From JAKQHY01 sp034429475 (GTDB lineage: Bacteria; Chloroflexota; Anaerolineae; B4-G1; SLSP01): a DNA stretch of 20,403 nucleotides. Positions 1 through 6,831 of this stretch are shown here, one piece after another. The stretch's first letter is position 1, and every line of letters begins with the position of its first letter. The stretch is taken from assembly GCA_034429475.1 (NCBI GenBank), contig DAOUGD010000069.1, forward strand, positions 1-20,403, given 5' to 3'. Under the pieces are notes generated by a model, which did not search any database, had not been told where the DNA came from, and saw only the letters and a list, made by a program, of their open reading frames with translations. The position numbers and the translations under genes are program-made.

Positions 1-30
1 GTCCGGCCAAAAGGCCGGACTTCTCTTTTT
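1..30 (+). terminator. Rho-independent terminator hairpin
   Basis: A perfect 8-base inverted repeat (GTCCGGCC / GGCCGGAC) with an AAAA loop fills positions 1-20 and is followed by the T-rich tract TTCTCTTTTT. In this orientation it would end a rightward transcript entering from outside the window. The same hairpin lies just past the infA stop codon, so it may also end the leftward infA transcript if T residues follow it beyond position 1, which cannot be seen. A terminator serving both directions is likely. Confidence 0.8.
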
Positions 31-277
31 ATTCTTCTGTCTCCATCTCGCCCGATCGTTTCTTATAACGATAGACGATGCGTCCGCGAGTCAGATCGTA
101 GGGAGACAGTTCTACACGCACACGATCTCCCAACAGGATGCGGATGTAGTATTTGCGCATTTTGCCGGATAAGTAAGCCAAGACATGATGTCCGGTGTCC
201 AACTCAACACGGAATTGTGTCCCCGGTAATGCTTCTACTACGGTACCTTCTACGCCGATCTTGTCTTCCTTACCCAT
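29..277 (-). CDS. infA: Translation initiation factor IF-1
   Basis: This 82-residue single OB-fold protein binds the 30S A site and helps IF-2 and IF-3 select the initiator tRNA. It carries the hallmark stretches of IF-1: VEGTVVEALP near residue 9, FRVEL near 22, SGKMR near 37, and VELSPYDLTRGRIVYRYK near 55-72. The usual family length is about 72 residues; here a short charged tail (KRSGEMETEE) extends it. The ATG at 277 follows a purine-rich GGAAAGGGGAAG stretch that can act as ribosome binding site. The gene lies 19 bases downstream of the S1 gene and is almost certainly co-transcribed with it. In many bacteria infA sits in the large ribosomal-protein operon; here no such genes are visible next to it, so a second infA copy elsewhere in the genome is possible. 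Confidence 0.97.
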   Translation of the reverse strand: MGKEDKIGVEGTVVEALPGTQFRVELDTGHHVLAYLSGKMRKYYIRILLGDRVRVELSPYDLTRGRIVYRYKKRSGEMETEE

Positions 278-296
278 CCAGTTTCTTCCCCTTTCC

Positions 297-1604
297 TTAT
301 GCCTCCGTGGCGCTCACAGCCTCTTCACTATCATCGGCTTCGGGCACTTCGGCTTCGACCACTTCTTCGGCCTCAAATTCGACATCGTCCATTGTCTCTA
401 AGGCGTCAATGTCCATGTCGTCTTCGTCATCTAACTCTTCCTCTTTGGGAGTGGGCACCTGAGCTGGCGCTGAGGCTTGAGCTACGACCCACTCTTCCCA
501 TTCCTGTCGGCGCACCTGACGCACGCTCAACCCGATGCGGCGGCGTTCCGGTTCCACGCGGATGACCTTGACCAAGATTTTCTTCTGCGGTTCCAGTTCC
601 TCGCGTTGTTCCACGTCGCTCAACTCTGAGTTGTGGAGCAACCCCTCGACGCCGGGTTCTAACTCGATGAACGCGCCGAAATCCACGACCTGGCTGACGG
701 CGCCTTCCACCAACTGCCCTTCCTGATACCGTTCCGGCGCGGTTTCCCACGGATCGGGTGCCAGCGCCTTGATGCTGAGAGCGATGCGTTGTCGCTCGCG
801 GTCCACGCTTAGAACCTTGACCTTGACGCGCTGACCCTCATGGTAGACCTGCTTGGGGTCTTCGATCCGCCCCCACGAAAGCTCCGAGATATGCACCAGT
901 CCATCCAGCCCGCCCAGGTTGACGAACAACCCGAAATCGGTGATCTGGCTGATGCGCCCCCGCTGAACCTGCCCCGGGGTGAGGTCGGCCAGGAGTTTCT
1001 TCCGCCGCACAGCGCGCCATTCCTTGGCCGCCGCCTGCTGGGAGAGGATCAGCCGCCGCCGACGCCGGTTGACTTCGATGACCTTGAGCATCAACGTCTG
1101 CCCGACCAACGCTTCCAGACGGCGTTGGCGTTCCGTTGCCTGACGAATGCGTGAGAACCCAATGAGTTGGGACATGGGGATAAAACCGCGCAGGCGCCCA
1201 AATTCGACGGTCAACCCGCCCCGGTTAGCTGCCAGAACCTTGGATTCGTAAATGGCCTCTTCTTCCTTCAGCTTTTCGGCCTTGATCCAATCTTCTTGCA
1301 ACATGGCCTGTGAGATGGAGAGTTCGACATTGCCCTCCGCATCGCGGAATTTCGTCACAATGACGTTGACCGGTTGCCCGATGCTGAAGGTTTGTTCCTT
1401 GATTTTTTCCAGGTCTTCCTTAGGAACAAAGCCATCCCGCTTGGTGCCGATTCCTACGACCAGTCCATCTTCCTTCAGGTCTATGACGACCCCTTCGCGC
1501 AGTTCCCCGCGCCGCAGTTCACTCCCTGCTAATGTCTCTTCGAGTTCATCCTCCCAATGCTCCATCGAAACGGGTTCAGTTGGGGTAGCTATTCGTTCTT
1601 CCAC
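297..1604 (-). CDS. rpsA: 30S ribosomal protein S1 (four S1 domains)
   Basis: This 435-residue RNA-binding protein would bring structured mRNAs to the 30S subunit. Four OB-fold S1 domains lie at about residues 34-100, 117-190, 211-279 and 295-363. The third is the most canonical (DFGLFVNLGGLDGLVHISELSWG, split here as DFGLFVNL and GLVHISELSWG), and the fourth also keeps DFGAFIEL and GLLHNSELS. The last roughly 55 residues are a strongly acidic, probably disordered tail rich in Glu and Asp. Family members range from four to six domains, so four is normal for non-proteobacterial S1. The start is a GTG at 1602-1604 with AGGAG (1611-1615) six bases upstream; no better ATG is present. It has its own promoter at 1682-1709 and is followed closely by infA, making a small translation-initiation operon. 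Confidence 0.93.
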   Translation of the reverse strand: MEERIATPTEPVSMEHWEDELEETLAGSELRRGELREGVVIDLKEDGLVVGIGTKRDGFVPKEDLEKIKEQTFSIGQPVNVIVTKFRDAEGNVELSISQAMLQEDWIKAEKLKEEEAIYESKVLAANRGGLTVEFGRLRGFIPMSQLIGFSRIRQATERQRRLEALVGQTLMLKVIEVNRRRRRLILSQQAAAKEWRAVRRKKLLADLTPGQVQRGRISQITDFGLFVNLGGLDGLVHISELSWGRIEDPKQVYHEGQRVKVKVLSVDRERQRIALSIKALAPDPWETAPERYQEGQLVEGAVSQVVDFGAFIELEPGVEGLLHNSELSDVEQREELEPQKKILVKVIRVEPERRRIGLSVRQVRRQEWEEWVVAQASAPAQVPTPKEEELDDEDDMDIDALETMDDVEFEAEEVVEAEVPEADDSEEAVSATEA

Positions 1605-1681
1605 TTCCGGCTCCTATTTCTACCTGCCATTGCGGGAAATTGGTCGCCCTGCAAATTGGGTAGCTCAATGAAATTTCAAGT

Positions 1682-1709
1682 ATTTTATCATACCGACTGA
1701 TAATGTCAA
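1682..1709 (-). promoter_or_regulatory. Sigma-70-type promoter of the rpsA-infA operon
   Basis: Read on the minus strand, a perfect TTGACA (-35, plus-strand positions 1704-1709) is followed after 16 bases by TAAAAT (-10, 1682-1687). The predicted transcript would start near 1675, giving a leader of about 70 bases before the GTG of rpsA. The promoter lies just downstream of the stop codon of the reductase gene. An inverted repeat TTATCA-N7-TGATAA (1685-1703) fills the spacer and overlaps the -10, which is where a repressor site would sit. Confidence 0.75.
1685..1703. promoter_or_regulatory. Inverted repeat inside the rpsA promoter (possible operator)
   Basis: TTATCA and TGATAA are perfect 6-base inverted arms around a 7-base centre (TACCGAC). 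They occupy the spacer between the -35 and -10 elements. The position suits an operator, but the arms are short and AT-rich, so chance is not excluded. No regulator gene is adjacent. Confidence 0.35.
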
Positions 1710-1725
1710 ACCTTGCGGAGATATT

Positions 1726-2544
1726 TTAACTGACGCCGACGATGGCTTCCCCGCCATCCACCGGGATCACTGCGCCGGAAATCCATGTGACGCGCGGATC
1801 GGCCAGGGCGACGAGGGTTTGCGCTACGTCCTCCGGGGTGGTCAACCGTCGGGCGGGGTGGTGCGCCAGCACTTGCGCGATGATGGCTTCGTGGCCGGGG
1901 ATGGCGCGCAGGGCGGGCGTGTCGGCGACGCCCGGCTGCAAGCAGTTGACGGCAATCCCCCGTGGCGCCAATTCCAGGGCCAGTTGGCGGGTGTGTGCCT
2001 CCAGCGCGGCTTTGGCGGCGGAGACGGCGCCATAGTTGGCGGCGGCGCGCTGCGCTCCGAGGCTGCTCATCGCGTAGATGCGGCTTCCTGGGCCGAGCAG
2101 ATCCGCGTGTACCAGGTCTTGCGTCCAGTACACCAGGCTGTGCGCCATCACTTTGAGGGTCATATCCATCTGAGCTTCCTGGATCGCCTGAGCCGGGTCT
2201 TCGGTCAGGAACGGGTGCAGGCTGCCAAAGGCCAGGGTATGCACCACTAAATGAATGGTCGTAAACGGCGCGTTGGTCAGGACATCTTTGAGCTGCGCGA
2301 TCACGCGCGCGCGTCGGCGTGCGTCGGCCGCGTTGGTGTTGAAGAAGATCGCGCGGCTGCCGGCCGCTTCAACAGCGGCGATGACGGCTTCCGCCTGTTC
2401 AATCGTGCGGCGCGGATCCAGGTGGACGCCGAAAATATTCATGCCGGCCTGCGCCAACGCCCGCGCGGTCGCGGCGCCAAATCCGCTGGATGCGCCCAGG
2501 ATGAGCGCCCAGCGGCCGGTCAGTGAAGTAGCGGTTCCATTCAT
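1726..2544 (-). CDS. SDR-family reductase, FabL-like enoyl-[ACP] reductase
   Basis: This 272-residue short-chain dehydrogenase/reductase probably reduces enoyl-ACP with NAD(P)H in the last step of fatty-acid elongation. The Rossmann nucleotide-binding motif GASSGFG is at residues 17-23. The catalytic segment has Tyr171 and Lys178 separated by six residues (YGAVSAAK), the spacing of FabI/FabL enoyl reductases and not the YxxxK of ordinary SDRs. The following AALEAHTRQLALELAPRGI stretch and the C-terminal GAVIPVDGG closely recall Bacillus FabL (enoyl-ACP reductase III). Where classical SDRs have NNAG, this protein reads HTLAFG, nearer to FabI. The ATG at 2544 has GAGGGA four bases upstream. It lies 23 bases after the FmdB-like gene and is probably transcribed with it. 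Substrate assignment is inferred; a different enoyl- or ketoreductase is possible. Confidence 0.8.
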   Translation of the reverse strand: MNGTATSLTGRWALILGASSGFGAATARALAQAGMNIFGVHLDPRRTIEQAEAVIAAVEAAGSRAIFFNTNAADARRRARVIAQLKDVLTNAPFTTIHLVVHTLAFGSLHPFLTEDPAQAIQEAQMDMTLKVMAHSLVYWTQDLVHADLLGPGSRIYAMSSLGAQRAAANYGAVSAAKAALEAHTRQLALELAPRGIAVNCLQPGVADTPALRAIPGHEAIIAQVLAHHPARRLTTPEDVAQTLVALADPRVTWISGAVIPVDGGEAIVGVS

Positions 2545-2567
2545 GGCTTCCCTCGTTTCGTGAAAGG

Positions 2568-2978
2568 TTAGAAGTCAAAATCGCCGCCGGGAGCGCCGGC
2601 TGCGCCTCCGGCGAGGTCGGGCATGTCCTTTTCGATTTGATCGGGGTCCTGACCGGCTTCCAGGCGGTCAATGACCTCGCCAAATTCCGATCCCAAATCG
2701 CCGGCTTCGTCGCCCATTTCGTTGACCATCTTGCGCATAAACCGTCCCATGCTCCTGGGATCGTTTTCGTCAAAGTCCCCCCACGCGCTGGGATCGGCCA
2801 TGTCTTCCATGCGACTGTCCTCCGAACGGACCACCCGCACCCGTGAGACCAGGCGGGTTACGTTGTCCGCCCCGCAGTGCTTGCACGTCACCTGGGTGGC
2901 GTCCACGTCCGAAAAGGTGCGCCAAAATATGGAAAATCGTCGCCGGCATTTTTGACAGCGGTACTCGTAGATTGGCAT
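2568..2978 (-). CDS. FmdB-family zinc-ribbon protein
   Basis: This 136-residue protein starts with the FmdB/CxxC regulatory-family signature MPIYEYRC, with cysteine pairs C8/C11 and C32/C35 that should hold one zinc ion. The family name comes from a putative regulator of formamidase and amidase genes, but the real role of most members is unknown. After the ribbon (about residues 1-45) comes an acidic, Met- and Asp-rich helical stretch (55-115) and a Gly/Ala/Asp tail. This extension makes it longer than the minimal form of about 70-110 residues. The ATG at 2978 is preceded by AGGAG at a rather long spacing of 12 bases. It is the first gene of the leftward unit and runs divergently from gmk. 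Confidence 0.88.
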   Translation of the reverse strand: MPIYEYRCQKCRRRFSIFWRTFSDVDATQVTCKHCGADNVTRLVSRVRVVRSEDSRMEDMADPSAWGDFDENDPRSMGRFMRKMVNEMGDEAGDLGSEFGEVIDRLEAGQDPDQIEKDMPDLAGGAAGAPGGDFDF

Positions 2979-3021
2979 TTTCTTTTCTATCTCCTGCTCA
3001 AATGTGGTATATAATTGAGGT

Positions 3022-3051
3022 TTACTGACCGATATTTGTGGTGATTATAAT
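3022..3051 (+). promoter_or_regulatory. Rightward promoter for gmk
   Basis: A consensus -10 TATAAT lies at 3046-3051, preceded after 18 bases by a weak -35, TTACTG (3022-3027). Transcription would begin near 3058, giving a very short leader: the ribosome binding site GGGGAGG starts right there. The -10 is shared with the leftward promoter on the other strand. Confidence 0.55.
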
Positions 3052-3072
3052 AGCAATGGGGAGGTAGGGCAA
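3044..3072 (-). promoter_or_regulatory. Leftward promoter for the FmdB-like gene and reductase
   Basis: On the minus strand TTGCCC (-35, 3067-3072) is separated by 17 bases from a consensus TATAAT (-10, 3044-3049). The transcript would begin near 3037, about 60 bases before the FmdB-like start codon. The -10 overlaps the -10 of the rightward gmk promoter in the palindrome ATTATAAT. Confidence 0.55.
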
Positions 3073-3073
3073 A

Positions 3074-3706
3074 TTGATCAATGAAGTTGTTCCACAGACT
3101 CCGTATAAGAAACGGCATTATCCCTTGTTGATTGTGATTTCGGGGCCTTCGGGGGTAGGGAAGGACAGTGTCTTGCAACAGATGCAGGCGCGCGGTATCC
3201 CTTTTCATTTTGTCATCACGGCGACTTCGCGCCCGCCACGTCCCAATGAAGTGGATGGGGTAGATTACTTTTTCTTATCCGAGGCTGTGTTTCGTGACAT
3301 GATTGCGCGGGATGAATTGCTGGAACACGCCCTCGTCTACGGGCAGCACAAGGGCATTCCCAAGCAGCAGGTGCGCGAGGCGTTGGCGAGCGGCAAAGAC
3401 GTAGTCATGCGCCTGGACGTGCAAGGCGCCGCCACCGTGCGCCGTCTGGTGCCTGAAGCGGTGTTGATCTTCCTGAGCGCCGCTTCGGAAGAAGAACTGC
3501 TGGCGCGGCTGCGCCGCCGTCGCACGGATTCCGAGGCGCAATTGCAAGAACGCATCCGCATGGCGCAGGCGGAGATGCAGCGCATGGCTGAGTTTGATTA
3601 CGTAGTGGTCAACCGTGAGGATGCGTTGGACGAGGCGGTGCAGCAGATTTTGGCGATCATTGTGGCCGAACACAGCCGCGTCCATCCACGCCAGGTGAGA
3701 CTATGA
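3074..3706 (+). CDS. gmk: Guanylate kinase
   Basis: This 210-residue enzyme phosphorylates GMP to GDP with ATP in purine nucleotide synthesis. The Walker A loop GPSGVGK is at residues 24-30. The GMP-binding segment TSRPPRPNEVDGVDYFF begins at residue 51, and RLDVQGA at 113-119 and LRRRRTDSE near 146 complete the family pattern. The start is a TTG at 3074 preceded by a strong GGGGAGG nine bases upstream. No in-frame ATG exists before the P-loop, so the TTG is well supported. It has about 20 extra residues ahead of the usual N-terminus. Its stop codon overlaps the start of the rhomboid gene (ATGA), so it heads a tightly packed unit that runs through the glycosyltransferase gene. Confidence 0.97.
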   Translation: MINEVVPQTPYKKRHYPLLIVISGPSGVGKDSVLQQMQARGIPFHFVITATSRPPRPNEVDGVDYFFLSEAVFRDMIARDELLEHALVYGQHKGIPKQQVREALASGKDVVMRLDVQGAATVRRLVPEAVLIFLSAASEEELLARLRRRRTDSEAQLQERIRMAQAEMQRMAEFDYVVVNREDALDEAVQQILAIIVAEHSRVHPRQVRL

Positions 3707-4434
3707 CGATGAACGGGAATTATGATTATACGCCTTTGCCACCGGAACCGCGCCGCTTGGCCCTCCCGGTTTCCACCCCGTGGGCGACTTACGTTCTCAT
3801 TGGGTTGAATATAGCGGCGTTCATCCCTACGCTCTTATCGAGCGAGGTGGTCTATGGGTATGGCGCGTTAATTCCGGCGGCCGTATCCGTTTATGGTCAG
3901 TGGTGGCGGTTGTTGACGGCGGCGTTTTTACACGGCGGGGTGGTGCACATCGTCTTCAATCTCTACGCGCTGCGGGGATTGGGGACGCTGCTGGAGCATT
4001 TTTTCGACGCCCGGCGTTTCCTGGTCATCTATTTTGGCGCGTTGTGGACTTCGAGCGTGTTGGTGACGCTGTTTGCGGCGCCGGATTCTATCACGGTGGG
4101 CGCATCCGGTGCGATTATGGGGGTGCTCGGCGCGCTGGTGATCTTTTACTGGCGTTACCGCACGCTGCTGGTGGGGGGGCAGCATTACTTGACCGAAATG
4201 TTGAAGATGGCGGCGCTCAATGTGCTGATCGGCCTTACACCCCGCATCAGTTTCTGGGGGCACTTCGGCGGCTTGCTGGGCGGCTTGCTGCTCGGCTGGG
4301 CTTTGTGCCCGCGTTACGAGTATGACGGTTTTTCTCCGACACTTGAGCGGTTACCGGTTGGCCCTCGTGAGTGGTTGGCGGTTCTGTGCACGTTTGGCGC
4401 GGGCGCGGTGGCGTTGCTGGTGTGGGGAGGCTGA
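3703..4434 (+). CDS. Rhomboid-family intramembrane serine protease
   Basis: This 243-residue polytopic membrane protein should cleave transmembrane segments of other proteins within the bilayer. The catalytic serine is S135 in GASGAIMG, and the partner histidine is H187 in WGHFGGLLGG. The oxyanion-side signature HGGVVHIVFN (H77, H82, N86) is also intact. About six to seven hydrophobic segments are visible (roughly 27-47, 64-90, 105-125, 131-150, 165-180, 187-202, 223-240). All active-site features are present, so it is probably an active protease rather than a pseudo-rhomboid. It overlaps gmk by four bases and touches the DUF951 gene (TGA immediately followed by ATG). The substrate is unknown. 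Confidence 0.93.
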   Translation: MTMNGNYDYTPLPPEPRRLALPVSTPWATYVLIGLNIAAFIPTLLSSEVVYGYGALIPAAVSVYGQWWRLLTAAFLHGGVVHIVFNLYALRGLGTLLEHFFDARRFLVIYFGALWTSSVLVTLFAAPDSITVGASGAIMGVLGALVIFYWRYRTLLVGGQHYLTEMLKMAALNVLIGLTPRISFWGHFGGLLGGLLLGWALCPRYEYDGFSPTLERLPVGPREWLAVLCTFGAGAVALLVWGG

Positions 4435-4668
4435 ATGACGTCGCGCCCTCCTTTGCCTTTGGCGGTCGGTGATGTGGTGGAGTTGCGTAAGCCGCACCCG
4501 TGTGGGGGGAAAACCTGGCGTATCCTACGGATCGGGGCGGACATCGGCGCCGAGTGTCTGACGTGCCGACGGTATGTCCTGACGCCGCGCAGCCGCTTTG
4601 AGCGGCAGATCAAACAGTTTGTGCGTCACGCCGGGGACGTTCTGGAATTTGAACTATCCCAGGATTGA
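4435..4668 (+). CDS. DUF951 family protein
   Basis: This small 77-residue soluble protein belongs to the DUF951 family found in Firmicutes and Chloroflexi. Family marks are GDVVELRKPHPCG (12-24), a WxIxRxGADI core near residue 28, and CLTC at 41-44. The three cysteines C23, C41 and C44 could bind a metal, although a fourth ligand is not obvious. Its function is unknown; homologues are often found beside translation or cell-division genes. The ATG directly follows the rhomboid stop codon, and the GTGGGGAGG just upstream can serve as ribosome binding site. It is translationally linked to the genes on either side. Confidence 0.88.
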   Translation: MTSRPPLPLAVGDVVELRKPHPCGGKTWRILRIGADIGAECLTCRRYVLTPRSRFERQIKQFVRHAGDVLEFELSQD

Positions 4669-4670
4669 GC

Positions 4671-5792
4671 GTGCAACGCAGGTTTTTACTTCTTTTTTCG
4701 GATACCGGCGGTGGACATCGCGCGGCGGCGCAGGCGGTCAGAGATGAACTGGCGTGTTTGTACGGCGGGCAAGTTGCGGTTGATCTGGTGGACATTTTCG
4801 TCGCGCTGGATCGGTGGCCGTTCAGTCGCTTCCCCGCGTGGTATCCGGCAATGGTCGGACTCAATGGGGGCCCCTGGGGCGTGGGATTCCGCCTTACCGA
4901 TCGTGTGAGCGTGGTTCGGTTGGCCTCGTGGTTGGGATGGCTCTATGGGGGGGCCGCGCTGCATCGCCTGCTGCGTCAACATCCAGCGGACGTCATCGTT
5001 TCATTCCACCCGGTGCCTAACTACGCGCTGACGTTGGCGCGGCGTCGCCTGCATCTGCCGCAGCCGCTGGCCGTCGTCGTGTTGGACCTGGTGTCTGTTC
5101 ATGCCGCGTGGTTCGCGTGCGACGCCGAGGTGTTTTTCTTGCCGACGGAAGCAGCGAAGGCGCGCGCCTTACAATGCGGTGCGCCGCCTGACCGGGTCGA
5201 AGTCACGGGGATGCCCACCCACCGCTCTTTTGGGGAGGCAGCGACGTTGTCGCGCGCAGCGGCCAAAGTGGAGTTGGGCCTGCCGCAGGATGTTCCGGTA
5301 GTTCTGCTGGTGGGCGGCGGCGCTGGGTTAGGCCCACTGGTGCCCCTGGCGGCGGCGCTGGCTGCGCGCCGTCCGACGGCGCATTTGGTCGTCGTTGCCG
5401 GCCGCAATCAAGCTCTGGCGAATGTGCTGCGCGCTTTGTCGGTGCAGGTGCAGGTGGAAGGGTTTCTCCCCAACATGGCGGTGTGGCTGCGGGCCGCCGA
5501 CATCCTTGTCACGAAAGCCGGGCCAAATACGCTGGCCGAGGCGTTCGTCACCGGACTGCCGGTGGTGATGGTCGCAGCAGTGCCGGGGCAAGAGACCGGG
5601 AACGTCGCCTACGTGGTGGAACGGGGGGCCGGCGTCTGGGTGCCGCGCCCCGAACTGGCCGCCGAAGCTGTGCTGTCCTTGCTGGCGCATCCCCAGGCGC
5701 GCGTGGAGATGGCGGTTCGCGCGCGCGCGTTGGCGCGCCCCGAGGCGACGGAGCGCATCGCCCGAAGGTTGTGGGAGCTGGCGGGTGGCTGA
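4671..5792 (+). CDS. MGDG-synthase/MurG-type glycosyltransferase
   Basis: This protein of about 373 residues belongs to the GT28 family of UDP-sugar glycosyltransferases and most likely adds a sugar to diacylglycerol or another lipid at the inner face of the membrane. The N-terminal MGDG-synthase half opens with LLLFSDTGGGHRAAAQAV (GGGH loop at 13-16). The C-terminal half has the nucleotide-sugar-binding signature TKAGPNTLAEAFVTGLPVV (from 281) and PGQETGN (305-311). I favour GTG at 4671 because AGGA (4661-4664) sits six bases ahead of it; an alternative TTG at 4665 overlaps the DUF951 stop codon but has no room for a ribosome binding site. The exact acceptor is an inference. It is the last gene of the gmk unit, since a new promoter follows at 5811. 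Confidence 0.88.
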   Translation: MQRRFLLLFSDTGGGHRAAAQAVRDELACLYGGQVAVDLVDIFVALDRWPFSRFPAWYPAMVGLNGGPWGVGFRLTDRVSVVRLASWLGWLYGGAALHRLLRQHPADVIVSFHPVPNYALTLARRRLHLPQPLAVVVLDLVSVHAAWFACDAEVFFLPTEAAKARALQCGAPPDRVEVTGMPTHRSFGEAATLSRAAAKVELGLPQDVPVVLLVGGGAGLGPLVPLAAALAARRPTAHLVVVAGRNQALANVLRALSVQVQVEGFLPNMAVWLRAADILVTKAGPNTLAEAFVTGLPVVMVAAVPGQETGNVAYVVERGAGVWVPRPELAAEAVLSLLAHPQARVEMAVRARALARPEATERIARRLWELAGG

Positions 5793-5810
5793 CAGGCGCT
5801 CTGGGGTTTC

Positions 5811-5839
5811 TTTACATAACCTGGGCTGTCAGGTATAAT
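5811..5839 (+). promoter_or_regulatory. Sigma-70-type promoter ahead of the xer gene
   Basis: TTTACA (5811-5816) and a perfect TATAAT (5834-5839) are separated by exactly 17 bases. Transcription would begin near 5846, only about 14 bases before the ATG at 5860, with GGGAG (5851-5855) as ribosome binding site. It is the clearest promoter in the window and probably drives xer and the genes downstream. Confidence 0.85.
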
Positions 5840-5859
5840 CCTGTGTACCTGGGAGTCCT

Positions 5860-6813
5860 ATGGAAGTCATTATTCGGCGTTTTCTGCGTTATATCCAAAT
5901 CGAACGAGGTTACACTGCCAACACGGTCGCCGCCTATCGGCGCGACCTGGCGCAGTTTGTGGATTTTGTGCAGGACAATGACGCTGCCCAATGGGATGCC
6001 TTGACCCCGGCCTTGTTGGAAGAATTTGTAGAGATGCTTCAGATGCGCCGCTATCGCGAGGCCACTGTGTCGCGTAAAATTGCTGTGGTACGTTCGCTGA
6101 TTAACTTCCTGTTTGCTGAGGGCCTGGTCAAACCCGATCTAGCGAATTGGCTGCACCAGCCGAAAGTCGGCAAACGGCTGCCGCGGACGCTTTCTCAGTC
6201 GGAAGTCGAGCAGATGTTGGCCCTGGCTGCCGCCGAACAGACTCCGTTGGGGTTGCGCGACCAGGCGCTCCTGGAATTGTTGTACGCCACCGGGATGCGG
6301 GCCAGTGAAATCGTCGGGTTGCGGGTGGACGATGTTGATCTGGCTAACGGGGTGGTGCGCTGCTTCGGCAAAGGGTCCCGGGAGCGGATGATCCCGTTGC
6401 ACGCTACGATGCAGGCGTGCCTGCGGCGCTATCTCCAGGATGGGCGGCCCTTTTTGCTGCGCGATGGGGCCGAACGCACTCTGTTTGTGAACCGCGCCGG
6501 GCAGCCATTGACCCGGCAGGGATTGCACTTCCTGGTGCAAAACTACGCCCAGGCGGCCGGGTTGGGGGATTGGGTTTCGCCCCACACGCTGCGCCATACG
6601 TTTGCTACCCATCTATTGGACGGCGGCGCGGAGTTGACGGAGGTGCAGCAATTTCTGGGGCACGCCAGCATCTCCACCACGCAGATTTACACGGAAGTCT
6701 CCAGCCGCCACAAACGGGAGGCCTACGACCGGGCGCACCCCCGCGCTCGTCTGCCGGAATCTGTGGAGGCGGGTGGAGACGGCGACCTGAAATCAAAAAT
6801 CGGAAATGAGTAA
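5860..6813 (+). CDS. xerC: Tyrosine recombinase, XerC-type
   Basis: This 317-residue site-specific recombinase would resolve chromosome dimers at dif, acting with a partner Xer and FtsK. The N-terminal SAM-like core-binding domain covers about residues 1-90, and the catalytic domain about 108-293. All catalytic residues are visible: R147 (YATGMRASE), K171 (GKGSRER), H242 and R245 (HTLRHTFATH), H268 (LGHASI) and the nucleophile Y277 (QIYTEV). The ending YDRAHPRA resembles XerC more than XerD, but the assignment between the two is tentative. The last 20 residues are an unconserved tail. No integrase neighbours, attachment sites or phage genes are nearby, which supports a housekeeping Xer. FtsK, its usual activator, is encoded about 5 kb downstream. 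Confidence 0.9.
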   Translation: MEVIIRRFLRYIQIERGYTANTVAAYRRDLAQFVDFVQDNDAAQWDALTPALLEEFVEMLQMRRYREATVSRKIAVVRSLINFLFAEGLVKPDLANWLHQPKVGKRLPRTLSQSEVEQMLALAAAEQTPLGLRDQALLELLYATGMRASEIVGLRVDDVDLANGVVRCFGKGSRERMIPLHATMQACLRRYLQDGRPFLLRDGAERTLFVNRAGQPLTRQGLHFLVQNYAQAAGLGDWVSPHTLRHTFATHLLDGGAELTEVQQFLGHASISTTQIYTEVSSRHKREAYDRAHPRARLPESVEAGGDGDLKSKIGNE

Positions 6814-6831
6814 TGGGTAAGGAGGTTATGG

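Noticed and set aside
3001..3016. Another TATAAT (3010-3015) as an extra rightward promoter
   Set aside because: No -35-like hexamer lies 15-19 bases upstream, whereas the TATAAT at 3046-3051 has a usable partner and sits directly before the gmk ribosome binding site.
5717..5731. Alternating CG run in the glycosyltransferase gene as possible Z-DNA or control element
   Set aside because: It is a short CGCG stretch that encodes ordinary Arg/Ala residues (VRARALAR) in a GC-rich gene; nothing else marks it.
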